Shown here in pieces: positions 20,250 to 29,604 of a DNA stretch of 64,000 nucleotides. This DNA comes from Gammaproteobacteria bacterium (lineage in GTDB: Bacteria; Pseudomonadota; Gammaproteobacteria; Pseudomonadales; Ketobacteraceae). Made by a program: the position numbers and the translations under genes. The notes under the pieces are model-generated. The model had not been told where the DNA came from. It saw only the letters and a list, made by a program, of their open reading frames with translations, and made no database searches. The first letter of the stretch is position 1. Each line of letters opens with the position of its first letter. The stretch spans positions 1 to 64,000 of the forward strand of contig JABLXQ010000009.1 in assembly GCA_013178375.1 (NCBI GenBank), written 5' to 3'.

Positions 20250-21083
20250 TTACCGACCACGCCAAAGTGATTTGGCACTTTTCCACCACTCTGACGCGGC
20301 TATTCTCAATGCCGAGAAACCCCACAAGGGTGATCTGCTAGCCAGCAACTTGCGCTCCAACTGATGCACGCGCTCTTTCAGCTTCACTGTTTTATATGTT
20401 TCATACGAATCAAAAACATTGGGTGGCAACTTGAAAAAATCTGCCAACGCTTGCGATTCCTGCCGTATGTAGAAACGATTCAAACCATCAGAGTAGACGT
20501 GGAAATAGCCGTTTGACACCAGATGCTTGTCCCACTCTTCATGGGATTCTTCGCTGCTAAGCGGCAGCGTCGCTTCAATCACGCAAATCCAAGGCCGGAA
20601 TTTTTTCCAATCGTTACTCATCAACACTGCGGCTTCGGCACCTTCAGCGTCAACCTTCAAAAAGTGAATTTCCTGGCCCTCACAATGCTCAGAGAGTACT
20701 TTAGCTAACGTTTTTTGCTGCACACTCAACCGCTCGCTGCCAAACCCATCACCCCTGTGAGTTTCAGCAATATCTTTATTTATGGTTGAAAGTCCGGTCC
20801 CTTCAATTACAAAAAACTCGACGTCATTGTCTTCGACACCACCCACCAGAATATTCAAGTTAATATCGCGCTTCCGCTCTGCACACAGCATCGCGTAAAA
20901 CGATGGGTTGGGTTCAATATTTATTCCCCGCCATCCCTTGTCGTAAAACGCTGCAGTTACCGAATGATGTCTCGGCCAAGCTGCGCCAACGTCGACATAA
21001 AATCCCGCCGCCACGCTCTTAAGCGCACGCCAGAGCATCACATCTTCAAAATTTTGCGCGTATGATATGAAGTTATCTGTCAT
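20250..21083 (-). CDS. FkbM-family methyltransferase
   Basis: A 277-residue SAM-dependent methyltransferase of the FkbM family, which often O-methylates sugars in surface glycans. From the chosen start MTDNFISYAQNFEDVML, the SAM-binding strand FYVDVGAAWP is at 28-37. Later come the characteristic NLNILVGG and the catalytic-region motif HFLKVDAEGAE, as in FkbM proteins. The end is basic and Trp-rich. I use the ATG at 21083; an upstream start at 21116 lies inside the preceding gene. Placed between gmd and a GT4, it probably methylates the rhamnose-type glycan, perhaps capping the chain (inference). Confidence 0.85.
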   Translation of the reverse strand: MTDNFISYAQNFEDVMLWRALKSVAAGFYVDVGAAWPRHHSVTAAFYDKGWRGINIEPNPSFYAMLCAERKRDINLNILVGGVEDNDVEFFVIEGTGLSTINKDIAETHRGDGFGSERLSVQQKTLAKVLSEHCEGQEIHFLKVDAEGAEAAVLMSNDWKKFRPWICVIEATLPLSSEESHEEWDKHLVSNGYFHVYSDGLNRFYIRQESQALADFFKLPPNVFDSYETYKTVKLKERVHQLERKLLASRSPLWGFSALRIAASEWWKSAKSLWRGR

Positions 21084-21099
21084 TTCTTTCGCCTGAAGG

Positions 21100-22461
21100 C
21101 TAACAAGAAGGGTCAATCACATTGAGCAAGGAATCCGCAACCTCATCCCACGTCCTGAGTTTGCTGCCGCGTATCAATTCTTCCTTCCTTGACACATAAT
21201 CCGGATTGTCCAGTGCATATTCAATTTTTTTCAATATATCATCTGCGTCGTTCGGATCAATGTAATCGATGAGATCACCGCAGACTTCAGGCAACGATGT
21301 GGCGTTCGATGCGATTACGTATTTACCAAACCACGCAGCTTCTCCAACGGGAAGCCCCCACCCCTCATACAAACTGGGATAAATGGAAAACCGACTGGTC
21401 TGATACATGAACGCGAGATCCCGATCACTGGGCGAAGGAATAATAACCACTTTGTTTTGCAGCAGCGGAATGGCTTCAAGAAATTCGTTGAATTCATCAA
21501 AACTCCGCCCAGGCTTGCCTGCAAAGACCAACAGGGGAACGCGCCCTCTTCGCGCAACCAACTCCGCCCATGCTCTCAACAAGGTGGCACCGTTCTTCCG
21601 TCTTTCCAGCGTGCCGACACACAACACGAACTCCTTCCCTTCCAATGCCGCGACAGCCTTTGACTCGGGCTGGACGGCCATTTCGTTGCGGGAAAAGCCG
21701 TCAAACTCATGTGCCAGCGGTACAGTCTTTACCAACCGGTTAATACCGCGCGACTTCAGAAATTCGACAAATTCCTTTTTTGTCCACTCGGATATGCAGA
21801 TAAACTGGTTCGCATAAGTGGTCGCCCTCGTCAAAAAAGATTCAAATTGCACGATGTGAGAAGCGCTGCAATATTCTGCCCCCAAGTAGGGAATCAGATC
21901 ATAGATCATTTGTACGACCGAACCACCTGACTCGCTATGGCGCATTCCAAATTCTTGAACCTCCTGATGCGACCAGTTGGATCCCAGGAACACATACACA
22001 TCAGAGACTTCCATTTTCTGAATAGGAATCAATTCCTGGCGCGGCTCGTCCCGATAATCATATGCCCGAACAAAACCCATTTCCTTGAAGCGCGAACGAT
22101 CGACAACCGCCGAAACATAGATTTCTACTTTCCGCAGGGCACGCCTGATCCGCTTTCGCTTCAAAGGCACCAACGCCCGACGAATCTCTTTTTGGGACGG
22201 AAAAAAATTTCCTTCCAGCAAGCCTAGACGAGCCCTGAATCGGCCCGCATCAAACTCGGACTCATCAAAAACCGTAGCAGGATCGAAGTGAACCAGTTCG
22301 TTCTGGGTCGGATGCCAAAAACAAGCCCGCACTCTCTCGCCTCCGATTCTGCGCGCGAGCGATCCGATCAAGCGAGCTTGAACTCTTTGTATACCTGAAA
22401 CACGATTATTGCCTGCGGTATACTGAACAATATCTGTAACGTCAAAAAAAATTCTAGTCAT
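21100..22461 (-). CDS. Glycosyltransferase family 4
   Basis: A 453-residue GT-B enzyme starting MTRIFFDVTDIVQYT, with NNRVSGIQRVQARLIGSL near 17-34. The donor domain contains FVLCVGTLERRKNGATLLRAW, the motif SLYEGWGLPVGEAAWFGKYV and SNATSLPEVCGD. It shares this layout, and many identical stretches, with the enzyme at 13008-14375, so the two are paralogues within one cluster. I take ATG 22461 because the upstream five residues look like leader sequence. It sits 16 bp before the fkbM-like gene, consistent with one transcript. Confidence 0.86.
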   Translation of the reverse strand: MTRIFFDVTDIVQYTAGNNRVSGIQRVQARLIGSLARRIGGERVRACFWHPTQNELVHFDPATVFDESEFDAGRFRARLGLLEGNFFPSQKEIRRALVPLKRKRIRRALRKVEIYVSAVVDRSRFKEMGFVRAYDYRDEPRQELIPIQKMEVSDVYVFLGSNWSHQEVQEFGMRHSESGGSVVQMIYDLIPYLGAEYCSASHIVQFESFLTRATTYANQFICISEWTKKEFVEFLKSRGINRLVKTVPLAHEFDGFSRNEMAVQPESKAVAALEGKEFVLCVGTLERRKNGATLLRAWAELVARRGRVPLLVFAGKPGRSFDEFNEFLEAIPLLQNKVVIIPSPSDRDLAFMYQTSRFSIYPSLYEGWGLPVGEAAWFGKYVIASNATSLPEVCGDLIDYIDPNDADDILKKIEYALDNPDYVSRKEELIRGSKLRTWDEVADSLLNVIDPSC

Positions 22462-22565
22462 GATGCTTACACACAAAACTTACCGCTCACATTTTCAAAA
22501 CGATGCAGCCCTCACCGCACAAGCTGCATAAATTTAATATCCCAATTTTTTTGTTCAGAGCACCG

Positions 22566-23849
22566 TTATTTCATTTCCGCCACTGCATTCAATATCAATG
22601 ATTTCGTCCTGCTGTATGTTTTTTCCCAACTAAACTCCTGCGCCCGGCGACGAACAACGTCCTCCAATGACCGTCGCAACGGGGCATCATTGACTACTCG
22701 CAGCAACAAATCAGCTATGCTCTCCACAGACAGCGGATCAACCAAGGGCACATCGGTACCAATAACTTCCGGCATGGATGAAACATTGGAAGTGACACAA
22801 AATCGGCCGCACTTCATGGATTCCAATACGGGCAATCCAAACCCCTCATACATGCTGGGGTAAGCGGTACAGACACTGCCACTATACAGTGCAGGCAAAT
22901 CGGCATCATCCACAAACCCGGTCAGGATGACCGAATTCTCCTGCGCAGCTCGCCCTTCCAGTTCACGCTGAAAGTCTGCCCCCCACCCCTTCCGACCCGC
23001 TATTACGAGCTTGGGATTATTCAGTTGCATGCGCTCATATATGTTTCCCCAAGCCTTTAGCAACCTCACATGGTTCTTGCGGGGTTCCACCGTGCAGAGG
23101 CTCAACACATAATCGGATTCTTGCGGAATGCCATACCTTTCCTTGACGCGCGCGATTTCAACGCTGCTTGTAACCGGAACAAAATGATCACTGCAGGATA
23201 TCAGAACACTATGCACTTTAACGGGATCGATATGGGGCGCCAATCGAAGCAAATCCTTTCGGGTGTGCTCGGAATCGGCGATTATGATCTGGTTCTGATC
23301 GAGATCATCAAAAACCTCTTCAACAAATTCCGTTGAATCAAAATATTCCGGATGGATTTTTGCTATCAAATCATGCACGACCTGGACACGCATGGGTGGT
23401 TTGTTCACGCAAGAAAACGCAGACAACGACCTGCGCGGACCAAACAATACAGGGGCGTCCCCATCAAAATGGAATCTGCAATTTTTCTTTGCCAGCTCCC
23501 GAGTCTCTCGCTGGTAAAGAAACCGCAGCATTTCCCGGCGGAACTTATGTGCAAGCACATGCTTGTCCGCATCTTCCAATCGGGCCAGGCGAAACTGATC
23601 TCTGTATTTTCTAACAAAGTAAGAAAGCGAATCGCCCTTCTGAAATGAATATTTTTCGTAAAACTCTACATCTTCGGAAAACAAGGCATGCAAAGACGGA
23701 AGGAAACCTGCTGCTCCCAGCCCGCGCCCCGATACGAACTTGCAATCGACGGTCGAGTCCGCAATGAAGCGGGCCGCTATCTCCTTTGCATATCTGAATA
23801 TTCCCGCAGGCGCGTCTCGAAAGACGTCAGAGTCAAAATAGAGATTCAT
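22566..23849 (-). CDS. Glycosyltransferase family 4
   Basis: A 427-residue GT4 beginning MNLYFDSDVFRDAPAGIFRYAKEIA (ATG at 23849; an upstream start would add 11 residues). The donor-binding half contains YVLSLCTVEPRKNHVRLLKAW, YPSMYEGFGLPVLESMKCG with the EGFGLP/E motif, and SNVSSMPEVIG. The N-terminal half differs from the two cluster paralogues, so acceptor specificity probably differs. It is in the same orientation as its neighbours with short gaps. Substrate unknown; a 6-deoxyhexose is suggested by context. Confidence 0.85.
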   Translation of the reverse strand: MNLYFDSDVFRDAPAGIFRYAKEIAARFIADSTVDCKFVSGRGLGAAGFLPSLHALFSEDVEFYEKYSFQKGDSLSYFVRKYRDQFRLARLEDADKHVLAHKFRREMLRFLYQRETRELAKKNCRFHFDGDAPVLFGPRRSLSAFSCVNKPPMRVQVVHDLIAKIHPEYFDSTEFVEEVFDDLDQNQIIIADSEHTRKDLLRLAPHIDPVKVHSVLISCSDHFVPVTSSVEIARVKERYGIPQESDYVLSLCTVEPRKNHVRLLKAWGNIYERMQLNNPKLVIAGRKGWGADFQRELEGRAAQENSVILTGFVDDADLPALYSGSVCTAYPSMYEGFGLPVLESMKCGRFCVTSNVSSMPEVIGTDVPLVDPLSVESIADLLLRVVNDAPLRRSLEDVVRRRAQEFSWEKTYSRTKSLILNAVAEMK

Positions 23850-23978
23850 GCTTACAGTCTTGTTCCTTGATAAAAATAACAATTATGTTTCGCACACCGA
23901 ATATATGGCGACCCATCATGCCAACGAACCAGCCTATCAAGTTCCTGGCTGGCGAAGCCGTAACATCGGCTTTCCGGA

Positions 23979-25031
23979 TCATCCTGCTACTCGCATCGCT
24001 TCCGCTTCATAAAATTGTTTGGTGCGCTTTGCAATTGATTGCCAATCCGAATCGGACAGATCCAGCACAGGTAGCTCCGGCCGGGATCTTACCCAGTTGA
24101 TCGCATCCTCGAGGTCTGCGGACTTGAAGTCTCCGTCGTATAACCTTATCCAATCCCCGAACTGATCATGCAAATCCCTGAAGGCACCCAAGCGAGGGCC
24201 CAGTACCGGACGGCCAACCGACAAAGCGTAGAATGCAACACCAGAGTTAGCGACCTTGGTGTAGGGTAAAACCACCATATCCGAGGCCGCTGTAATCGCG
24301 GTTATTTCCGCCTCCGGCAGCAGGCGATTCATAAATTTGATTCGGGAATCCTTGGCAGCGCTTTGCTGAAGCTCCTTCAGTAGTTTTTTATCACTGCACT
24401 TCCCGGCAATCACGAGGCAAAGATCATCCCCAGGGATGGCCGAAAAAAAATCGACCAGCTTCCGTGTATTTTTATATGACCGGATGATGCCGCAATGGCT
24501 AAACACCGTAGCACCATCGTCGAGCCCAAGCTCCCTTCTGGCAGATCCTTTCGTTATTGACGACGATATGATGTCTTTGTAGTGACCATGCGGGATGATC
24601 GCATATGGCTTGCCTTTTATTGCCGGGTGCACCTGCTCATTTTCGAATCTTGTTGAAGGTGACATATAGATGCAAGCGTTCACCATCCTGACCCACAGAG
24701 CCAGATACCACTTCAGTATTCTTTTATTGACCTTGCTGTCATGAGGCCATGTGTTGTGCACAGTCCAGATTACGGGGATTCCGATAATCCGGGCCACCAC
24801 CAGCTTGCACATAAAACCAGCAAGCAGTTTTACGTGCGACAACTTGGTCAAGGGCCGCAGAAAGTGTTCGGGCCAGTGAACATGGATCACCTGCACCCGC
24901 TTTTGCAGAACGTCTTTCCAGTTTATTTTGCTGACCGTCACGCCTTCTTGCTGCAGCGCGCTGCAGAGGAGGGAAATATATTGGTTGGTTCTAAGCTCGG
25001 TTACGGAAAACGCAACCCGGCAGATATCCAT
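23979..25031 (-). CDS. Glycosyltransferase, GT-B fold
   Basis: A 350-residue GT-B protein starting MDICRVAFSVTELRTNQY, with a GGAG ribosome-binding site about 10 bases upstream of ATG 25031. The N-terminal half contains VIHVHWPEHFLRPL and VIWTVHNTWPH, reminiscent of GumH/AceC-like GT4 enzymes that add mannose to lipid-linked oligosaccharides. The C-terminal half has LVIAGKCSDKKLLKEL and VVLPYTKVANSGVAFYALSVGRP, where an SG replaces the usual EGFG motif. It is placed between msbA and the other GTs. Donor and acceptor are unknown. Confidence 0.78.
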   Translation of the reverse strand: MDICRVAFSVTELRTNQYISLLCSALQQEGVTVSKINWKDVLQKRVQVIHVHWPEHFLRPLTKLSHVKLLAGFMCKLVVARIIGIPVIWTVHNTWPHDSKVNKRILKWYLALWVRMVNACIYMSPSTRFENEQVHPAIKGKPYAIIPHGHYKDIISSSITKGSARRELGLDDGATVFSHCGIIRSYKNTRKLVDFFSAIPGDDLCLVIAGKCSDKKLLKELQQSAAKDSRIKFMNRLLPEAEITAITAASDMVVLPYTKVANSGVAFYALSVGRPVLGPRLGAFRDLHDQFGDWIRLYDGDFKSADLEDAINWVRSRPELPVLDLSDSDWQSIAKRTKQFYEAEAMRVAG

Positions 25032-25147
25032 TTTTAAAGGACTCCATCTACGGCCAGAAGGGCCGCATACACCATATGCAGCTGCCATTCATTGCAGATG
25101 GTTTCACCGCCAACAATGAAAAAGGGTGTGATGCTTTATTTCTCAAC

Positions 25148-26911
25148 TCAATTAGCCTTCTCGTATTCCGTATGATAAAGATCAGCATAGTAGCCGCCGC
25201 TTTTAAGTAACTCCTTATGAGTTCCGGATTCGACAATGATACCGTTGTCCATTACAAGCAATCGATCTGCCTTTAATATGGTGGACAGTCTGTGTGCTAT
25301 TACTAACGTTGTTCTTGTTTGTGCCAGATCTTCTATCGCTTTCGTCACGATACTTTCCGATTCATTGTCCAGGGCTGAAGTGGCCTCATCCAAAATCAGA
25401 AAGGGTGAATTTTTTAGAAACGCCCGCGCCAGTGAGATTCGTTGACGCTGGCCGCCAGACAAGCGCAGACCATTTTCGCCAATCATCGTATCCAGGCCAT
25501 TTGGCAATTCGTCGATAAATTCCTGGGCGTGGGCATTTTCCAGGGCATTCTTGATCTGCTCGTCTGTGTAGCCAGTATCTCCATAGGCGACATTATTTCT
25601 AATAGTGTCCTCAAATAGCGCTATGTTTTGACTTACAGCGGATACGTGTTTGCGCAGATTGGCCAGTTGATACTGGTTTATGTCTACTCTATCCAAAAAA
25701 ATGCTTCCGTCGGATATCTCGTAAAGTCGTGTAATCAGGCTGGCCAAGGTTGATTTCCCGCTACCGGATCGTCCAACAAGCGCAATCATCTCGCCGGGTT
25801 TTATGCTGAAACTGATGCCCTTTAGAACTGCTCGTTCGGTTCCTGGATAGCTAAAGGTCAGATTGTTTACGTCCAGATATCCCTCAACAGTTTCAACCTG
25901 GTAGGTTCCTTCATCTTTTTCGGGCGGCGTATCAAGCAAATTGAATATCAGTTCAGCTCCGATAAGCCCATTTTGAATAGTGTTACCTATGCCGCTAAGT
26001 TGTTGGAAAGATTTTGGCAGGAGAGCTACCGCGGTCAGGTAACCGACCAATTCACCGGTCGAGCTCGTCAGGAGAAACATGGGATGCAGTAGCAGAAAAA
26101 TAATAATTGCAACAGCGAATGCTACCACCAGCTGCGAAAGCGGAGTAAATATGGCTGAGACTTTTCGAACCTTTAGCTGCAATTTGAAAGAGCGGTTAAG
26201 CGCTTCCGCATACCGTCTTGTTTCGTAGCTTTCAGCGCCAAAACCGCGGACTACACCATAATTGCTAATCAATTCTTTGGAGACCTGTAGAAGTTGCCCT
26301 GCGTTGCCTTCGTTTTTCCGGGCAATTTTGCGCAGCCGTCCGGTTGAATATGAGACGAGCAGCGCTAGAAGAGGGGACAGCAATAAAAATACCAACGACA
26401 GCTTCCAGTTAAGATAGAAGACGTAGCCAAGCAGACAGATGATCGTTAATCCTTCACGAATCACAATTTTTAATGCATTTGTCACGGCAGCCTGAACTGA
26501 GCCTACACCGCTATGCAGGCTATGCAGTATAAAACCTTGAGACATTTCGTTATAAAACGCGGCCGGCAGTATCGTAAGGTGTTTGAATAGTTCGAGTTTA
26601 ATCTTTCTTACGACGCTGGCGCCTACAAATTCGTTGTAGTAAACACCCAGGAATGTTCCTACTCCTCGCAAGACAAAGATACCGACCGCGAGCACGGGCA
26701 GAAGCCACCGTGCGTTGGAATCCTTTTGCTCGATCGAGTTGATGACCATTTCCATGAGCTTCGCCAGCAATGGCTGGGATGCTGCAAAAATTAAAAAGCC
26801 GACGATACTTAAAGCGAAGGGCGTGATGAGTCCCTTTAAATATTTTAAAAGCCGCATGTAGGTTTGTATGCTTGACGTGGCTTTACTCTCGTTCATGTTC
26901 TGGGCATTCAT
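25148..26911 (-). CDS. msbA: MsbA-type lipid A/LPS ABC exporter
   Basis: A 587-residue half-transporter that flips lipid A-core across the inner membrane. About six transmembrane helices span residues 20-310. The C-terminal ATPase domain has Walker A GRSGSGKSTL (near 380), Q-loop SAVSQNIALF, ABC signature LSGGQRQR, Walker B FLILDEATSALD and the switch His in VIAHRLSTI. MsbA is essential in most relatives and lies in this LPS region in Pseudomonas, so I favour MsbA. Because it is embedded in an AT-rich glycan block, a second role such as exporting the cluster's own lipid-linked product is possible. Only one half-transporter is present, so a homodimer is expected. Confidence 0.88.
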   Translation of the reverse strand: MNAQNMNESKATSSIQTYMRLLKYLKGLITPFALSIVGFLIFAASQPLLAKLMEMVINSIEQKDSNARWLLPVLAVGIFVLRGVGTFLGVYYNEFVGASVVRKIKLELFKHLTILPAAFYNEMSQGFILHSLHSGVGSVQAAVTNALKIVIREGLTIICLLGYVFYLNWKLSLVFLLLSPLLALLVSYSTGRLRKIARKNEGNAGQLLQVSKELISNYGVVRGFGAESYETRRYAEALNRSFKLQLKVRKVSAIFTPLSQLVVAFAVAIIIFLLLHPMFLLTSSTGELVGYLTAVALLPKSFQQLSGIGNTIQNGLIGAELIFNLLDTPPEKDEGTYQVETVEGYLDVNNLTFSYPGTERAVLKGISFSIKPGEMIALVGRSGSGKSTLASLITRLYEISDGSIFLDRVDINQYQLANLRKHVSAVSQNIALFEDTIRNNVAYGDTGYTDEQIKNALENAHAQEFIDELPNGLDTMIGENGLRLSGGQRQRISLARAFLKNSPFLILDEATSALDNESESIVTKAIEDLAQTRTTLVIAHRLSTILKADRLLVMDNGIIVESGTHKELLKSGGYYADLYHTEYEKAN

Positions 26912-26965
26912 AGTTTAATCGCTGTAAGAGATATTGCTGGAGTGATGCAGCTTTGCTTGCCAATT

Positions 26966-27880
26966 TCAAAGTTCAATGTTGCGGTAGCTCTCAACCCGCG
27001 CCCCAAACACACCGGCAAACACACCTGCCGACTTGCAGGCCTTTAACCAGTTCTGATTCCGCGCCAGCTTGTTGCCCAGCAGCGCCATCAGGCCGCTGCG
27101 CATCAATGCAGACAAAACCCGCAACGCCGACGCCAGCAGTATGATCACCCGCGGCCGTCCCTTGCGCTGCTTGCGCCACGCTTCGGTAATCCCCGCCCGG
27201 TATTTTCGCTTCGCCAGCCACTTCAGGTTGGCCCGACTGGCGGGAATGGCTTCATGCACCAACGCTTCCACACATTTGCGGATCACTGCGCCACGGGCCA
27301 CCGCCTCGTGGAAGAAGATAGTGTCGGTGCCACCCGCCAGCGGGTTGCTTTCATCAAAGCGCAACCCCCAGTCACGGATCATAGACACCGGCACCAGCAC
27401 ATTATTGGTGGCACAGCTTTCCACCCGCTCACCGGTGGTACGCGTCCTGATCTTGTAGACGCCGCGAATCTCTGGCGGGGTGGTGTCCGGCAACTCTGGA
27501 ATGACCTCGCCGGATACAATAACGTTCCCGCCCTGGGCAACAGCGTACTCATAAATGACACGCAGCCAGTCAGGCCGCACCCATTCGTCGTCGTCGATGA
27601 ACAGCAGGTAGTCGCTGCCCAGCCGGTAGGTTTCATCCAGGGCGCGGTTGCGCGCCAGCGGGATGCCGCGGCGGGGTTCGCAGACGTACAGCAGGGGGAA
27701 TGGAAACTGCCTGGTCAGGGCATCAACGCTTTGCTCCGCCGAACGGCCAGGATCATTGTCAATTACGGTGACGGTGACATGCACGTCCGCTGGTACATCA
27801 ACCCGGGCGACGCTCTCCAGACATTGAACCAGCAGCTTGTCCCGCTTGCAGGTACAGATACAGATATTGAGGGATGGCAT
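26966..27880 (-). CDS. Glycosyltransferase family 2
   Basis: A 304-residue GT-A enzyme. The start SLNICICTCKRDKLLVQCL, then VIDNDPGRSAE, and the metal-binding LLFIDDDEWVRPDWL near 92-106 are the canonical GT2 motifs. The C-terminal ~90 residues contain a basic segment (LKWLAKRKYRAGITEAWRKQ) and a hydrophobic helix that could anchor it to the membrane. GC content is back to that of the housekeeping genes, so it belongs to the core-type part of the locus. It is divergent from ugd across a 291-bp gap. No sugar can be assigned. Confidence 0.85.
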   Translation of the reverse strand: MPSLNICICTCKRDKLLVQCLESVARVDVPADVHVTVTVIDNDPGRSAEQSVDALTRQFPFPLLYVCEPRRGIPLARNRALDETYRLGSDYLLFIDDDEWVRPDWLRVIYEYAVAQGGNVIVSGEVIPELPDTTPPEIRGVYKIRTRTTGERVESCATNNVLVPVSMIRDWGLRFDESNPLAGGTDTIFFHEAVARGAVIRKCVEALVHEAIPASRANLKWLAKRKYRAGITEAWRKQRKGRPRVIILLASALRVLSALMRSGLMALLGNKLARNQNWLKACKSAGVFAGVFGARVESYRNIEL

Positions 27881-28171
27881 CGGCGGCGTTCACCTGCTCC
27901 GGCGAGGGTTGGACCGGCGGCAAGTGTACACCAGCAGGTGTCCCAGCGGAATGCGCGGCTTCGGCGGGAAATTTGCAGGCATTTTCGGGCAACGACCCTG
28001 CTGATAGATTTTAGGGCCGATGCCGTTTATTCTTGGGCGGCCAGAGGTCCCGTATGGTGCCGGTTTTCCAGGAGGAAGCCGGGCCATTCCGCTCAGGAAC
28101 AGCGTCCTGACACGACAGCAGCGGTCGTTCCGTTCAATTTCAAGTGCATCAGAAAAGGGAAAACCATCGAT

Positions 28172-29509
28172 ATGAAGATCACCGTATTCGGCACCGGCTA
28201 TGTAGGACTGGTCACAGGCGCCTGCTTGGCAGACGTGGGCCATGATGTTCTGTGTGTGGATGTGGATGAAAGCAAGATCCTGAAGCTGCGGGAAGGGATC
28301 ATTCCGATTCATGAGCCCGGCATTGATGAGGTGGTAGCGCGCTGCATCGGGGAAGGCACCCTCAAATTCACCACCTCTGCCCAGGAAGCCGTCGCCCACG
28401 GCACTCTCCAGTTCATCGCCGTAGGCACCCCCCCCGACGAAGATGGCTCCGCTGACCTTAAATATGTGCTGGCGGTGGCCAAGACCATCGGCCAGTACAT
28501 GACCGGCTACAAGGTGGTGGTGGACAAGTCCACGGTTCCCGTGGGAACGGCGGAAAAGGTCAAGGCCGCCGTCCAGGCTCAACTGGTGGAACGCGGTGCC
28601 AACCTGCCCGTCGACGTCTGTTCCAACCCGGAATTCCTCAAGGAAGGCAATGCCTTGGAAGACTTCACCAAGGGTGCCCGTATCGTCATTGGCACCGATT
28701 CGGAGCAGGTGGTGGAGCTGATGCGTGAGTGTTACGCCCCCTACAACCGCAACCATGACAAGATGATGTTCATGGACATCCGCGCGGCCGAGCTGACCAA
28801 ATACGCCGCCAACGCCATGCTGGCCACCAAGATCAGCTTCATGAACGAGATGTCGCAGCTAGCCGAGCGCCTGGGCGTGGACATCGAGCAGGTCCGCGAA
28901 GGCATCGGTTCCGACCCCCGCATCGGCTATCACTTCATTTATCCCGGTTGTGGCTACGGCGGCTCCTGTTTCCCCAAGGATGTCAAAGCCCTGACCCGTA
29001 CCGCGCAATCCATTGGTTACGCAGCGGAACTGCTGGAAGCGGTGGATAGCGTCAACGAGCGGCAAAAATCCATCCTGTTCGACAAGCTGATCAAAGCATT
29101 TGACGGCAATCTGAAAGGCAAGACCATCGCGGTATGGGGACTGGCATTCAAACCCAATACCGACGACATGCGCGAAGCCCCCAGTCGGGTGCTGATGGAG
29201 GCGGTCTGGGCTGCTGGCGGTCGTATACAGGCATTCGACCCCGAGGCCATGCAGGAATGTGCCCGCATTTATGGCGCGCGCGCTGATCTGGTTCTGTGCG
29301 AAAACCGTAAAGACGCCGTGGCCGGCGCCGATGCACTGGTGATCTGCACGGAATGGAAAACCTTCCGCTCGGTGGATTTTGACTGGCTCAAGACCCAGCT
29401 CAAGTTCCCGGTGGTAGTGGACGGGCGCAACCTGTACCGGCCCGAAGACGCCAAGGCGGCCGGGTTCCTGTACTACGCGGTCGGACGCGGCGACTCGCTG
29501 GCCCGCTGA
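28172..29509 (+). CDS. ugd: UDP-glucose 6-dehydrogenase
   Basis: Oxidises UDP-glucose twice to UDP-glucuronate, using NAD. The start is ATG 28172 behind an AAAAGGGAAA-like ribosome-binding region, giving 445 residues; an open frame continues upstream but is not conserved. Features are the N-terminal dinucleotide motif GTGYVGLVTGA (7-17), FIAVGTPPDEDGSAD, KSTVPVGTAEKV, the conserved Asn/Lys segment CSNPEFLKEGNALEDF, and the catalytic Cys in YGGSCFPKDVKAL near 260. UDP-glucuronate would feed LPS core, capsule or aminoarabinose pathways. The upstream 27881-28171 gap shows no gene and must hold its promoter. Confidence 0.96.
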   Translation: MKITVFGTGYVGLVTGACLADVGHDVLCVDVDESKILKLREGIIPIHEPGIDEVVARCIGEGTLKFTTSAQEAVAHGTLQFIAVGTPPDEDGSADLKYVLAVAKTIGQYMTGYKVVVDKSTVPVGTAEKVKAAVQAQLVERGANLPVDVCSNPEFLKEGNALEDFTKGARIVIGTDSEQVVELMRECYAPYNRNHDKMMFMDIRAAELTKYAANAMLATKISFMNEMSQLAERLGVDIEQVREGIGSDPRIGYHFIYPGCGYGGSCFPKDVKALTRTAQSIGYAAELLEAVDSVNERQKSILFDKLIKAFDGNLKGKTIAVWGLAFKPNTDDMREAPSRVLMEAVWAAGGRIQAFDPEAMQECARIYGARADLVLCENRKDAVAGADALVICTEWKTFRSVDFDWLKTQLKFPVVVDGRNLYRPEDAKAAGFLYYAVGRGDSLAR

Positions 29510-29524
29510 TCCGCAAACCAAGAT

Positions 29525-29553
29525 GGCCGGTTCCCGCCTGGGGCCGGCCTTTC
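29525..29553 (+). terminator. Possible weak terminator after ugd
   Basis: GGCCGG (29525-29530) pairs with CCGGCC (29544-29549), followed by TTTCCCTT. The stem is short with a 13-base loop and a poor T-tract. The next gene starts at 29605. Confidence 0.4.
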
Positions 29554-29604
29554 CCTTCCCGCCACGCAGTCATTGATTCCACTCCATCACCCCGGATATC
29601 CGTC

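Noticed and set aside
27254-28171. Upstream in-frame extension of ugd
   Set aside because: The conserved protein begins at MKITVFGTGYVG (28172). The extra 306 residues are antisense to the GT2 gene and unrelated to UDP-glucose dehydrogenases.
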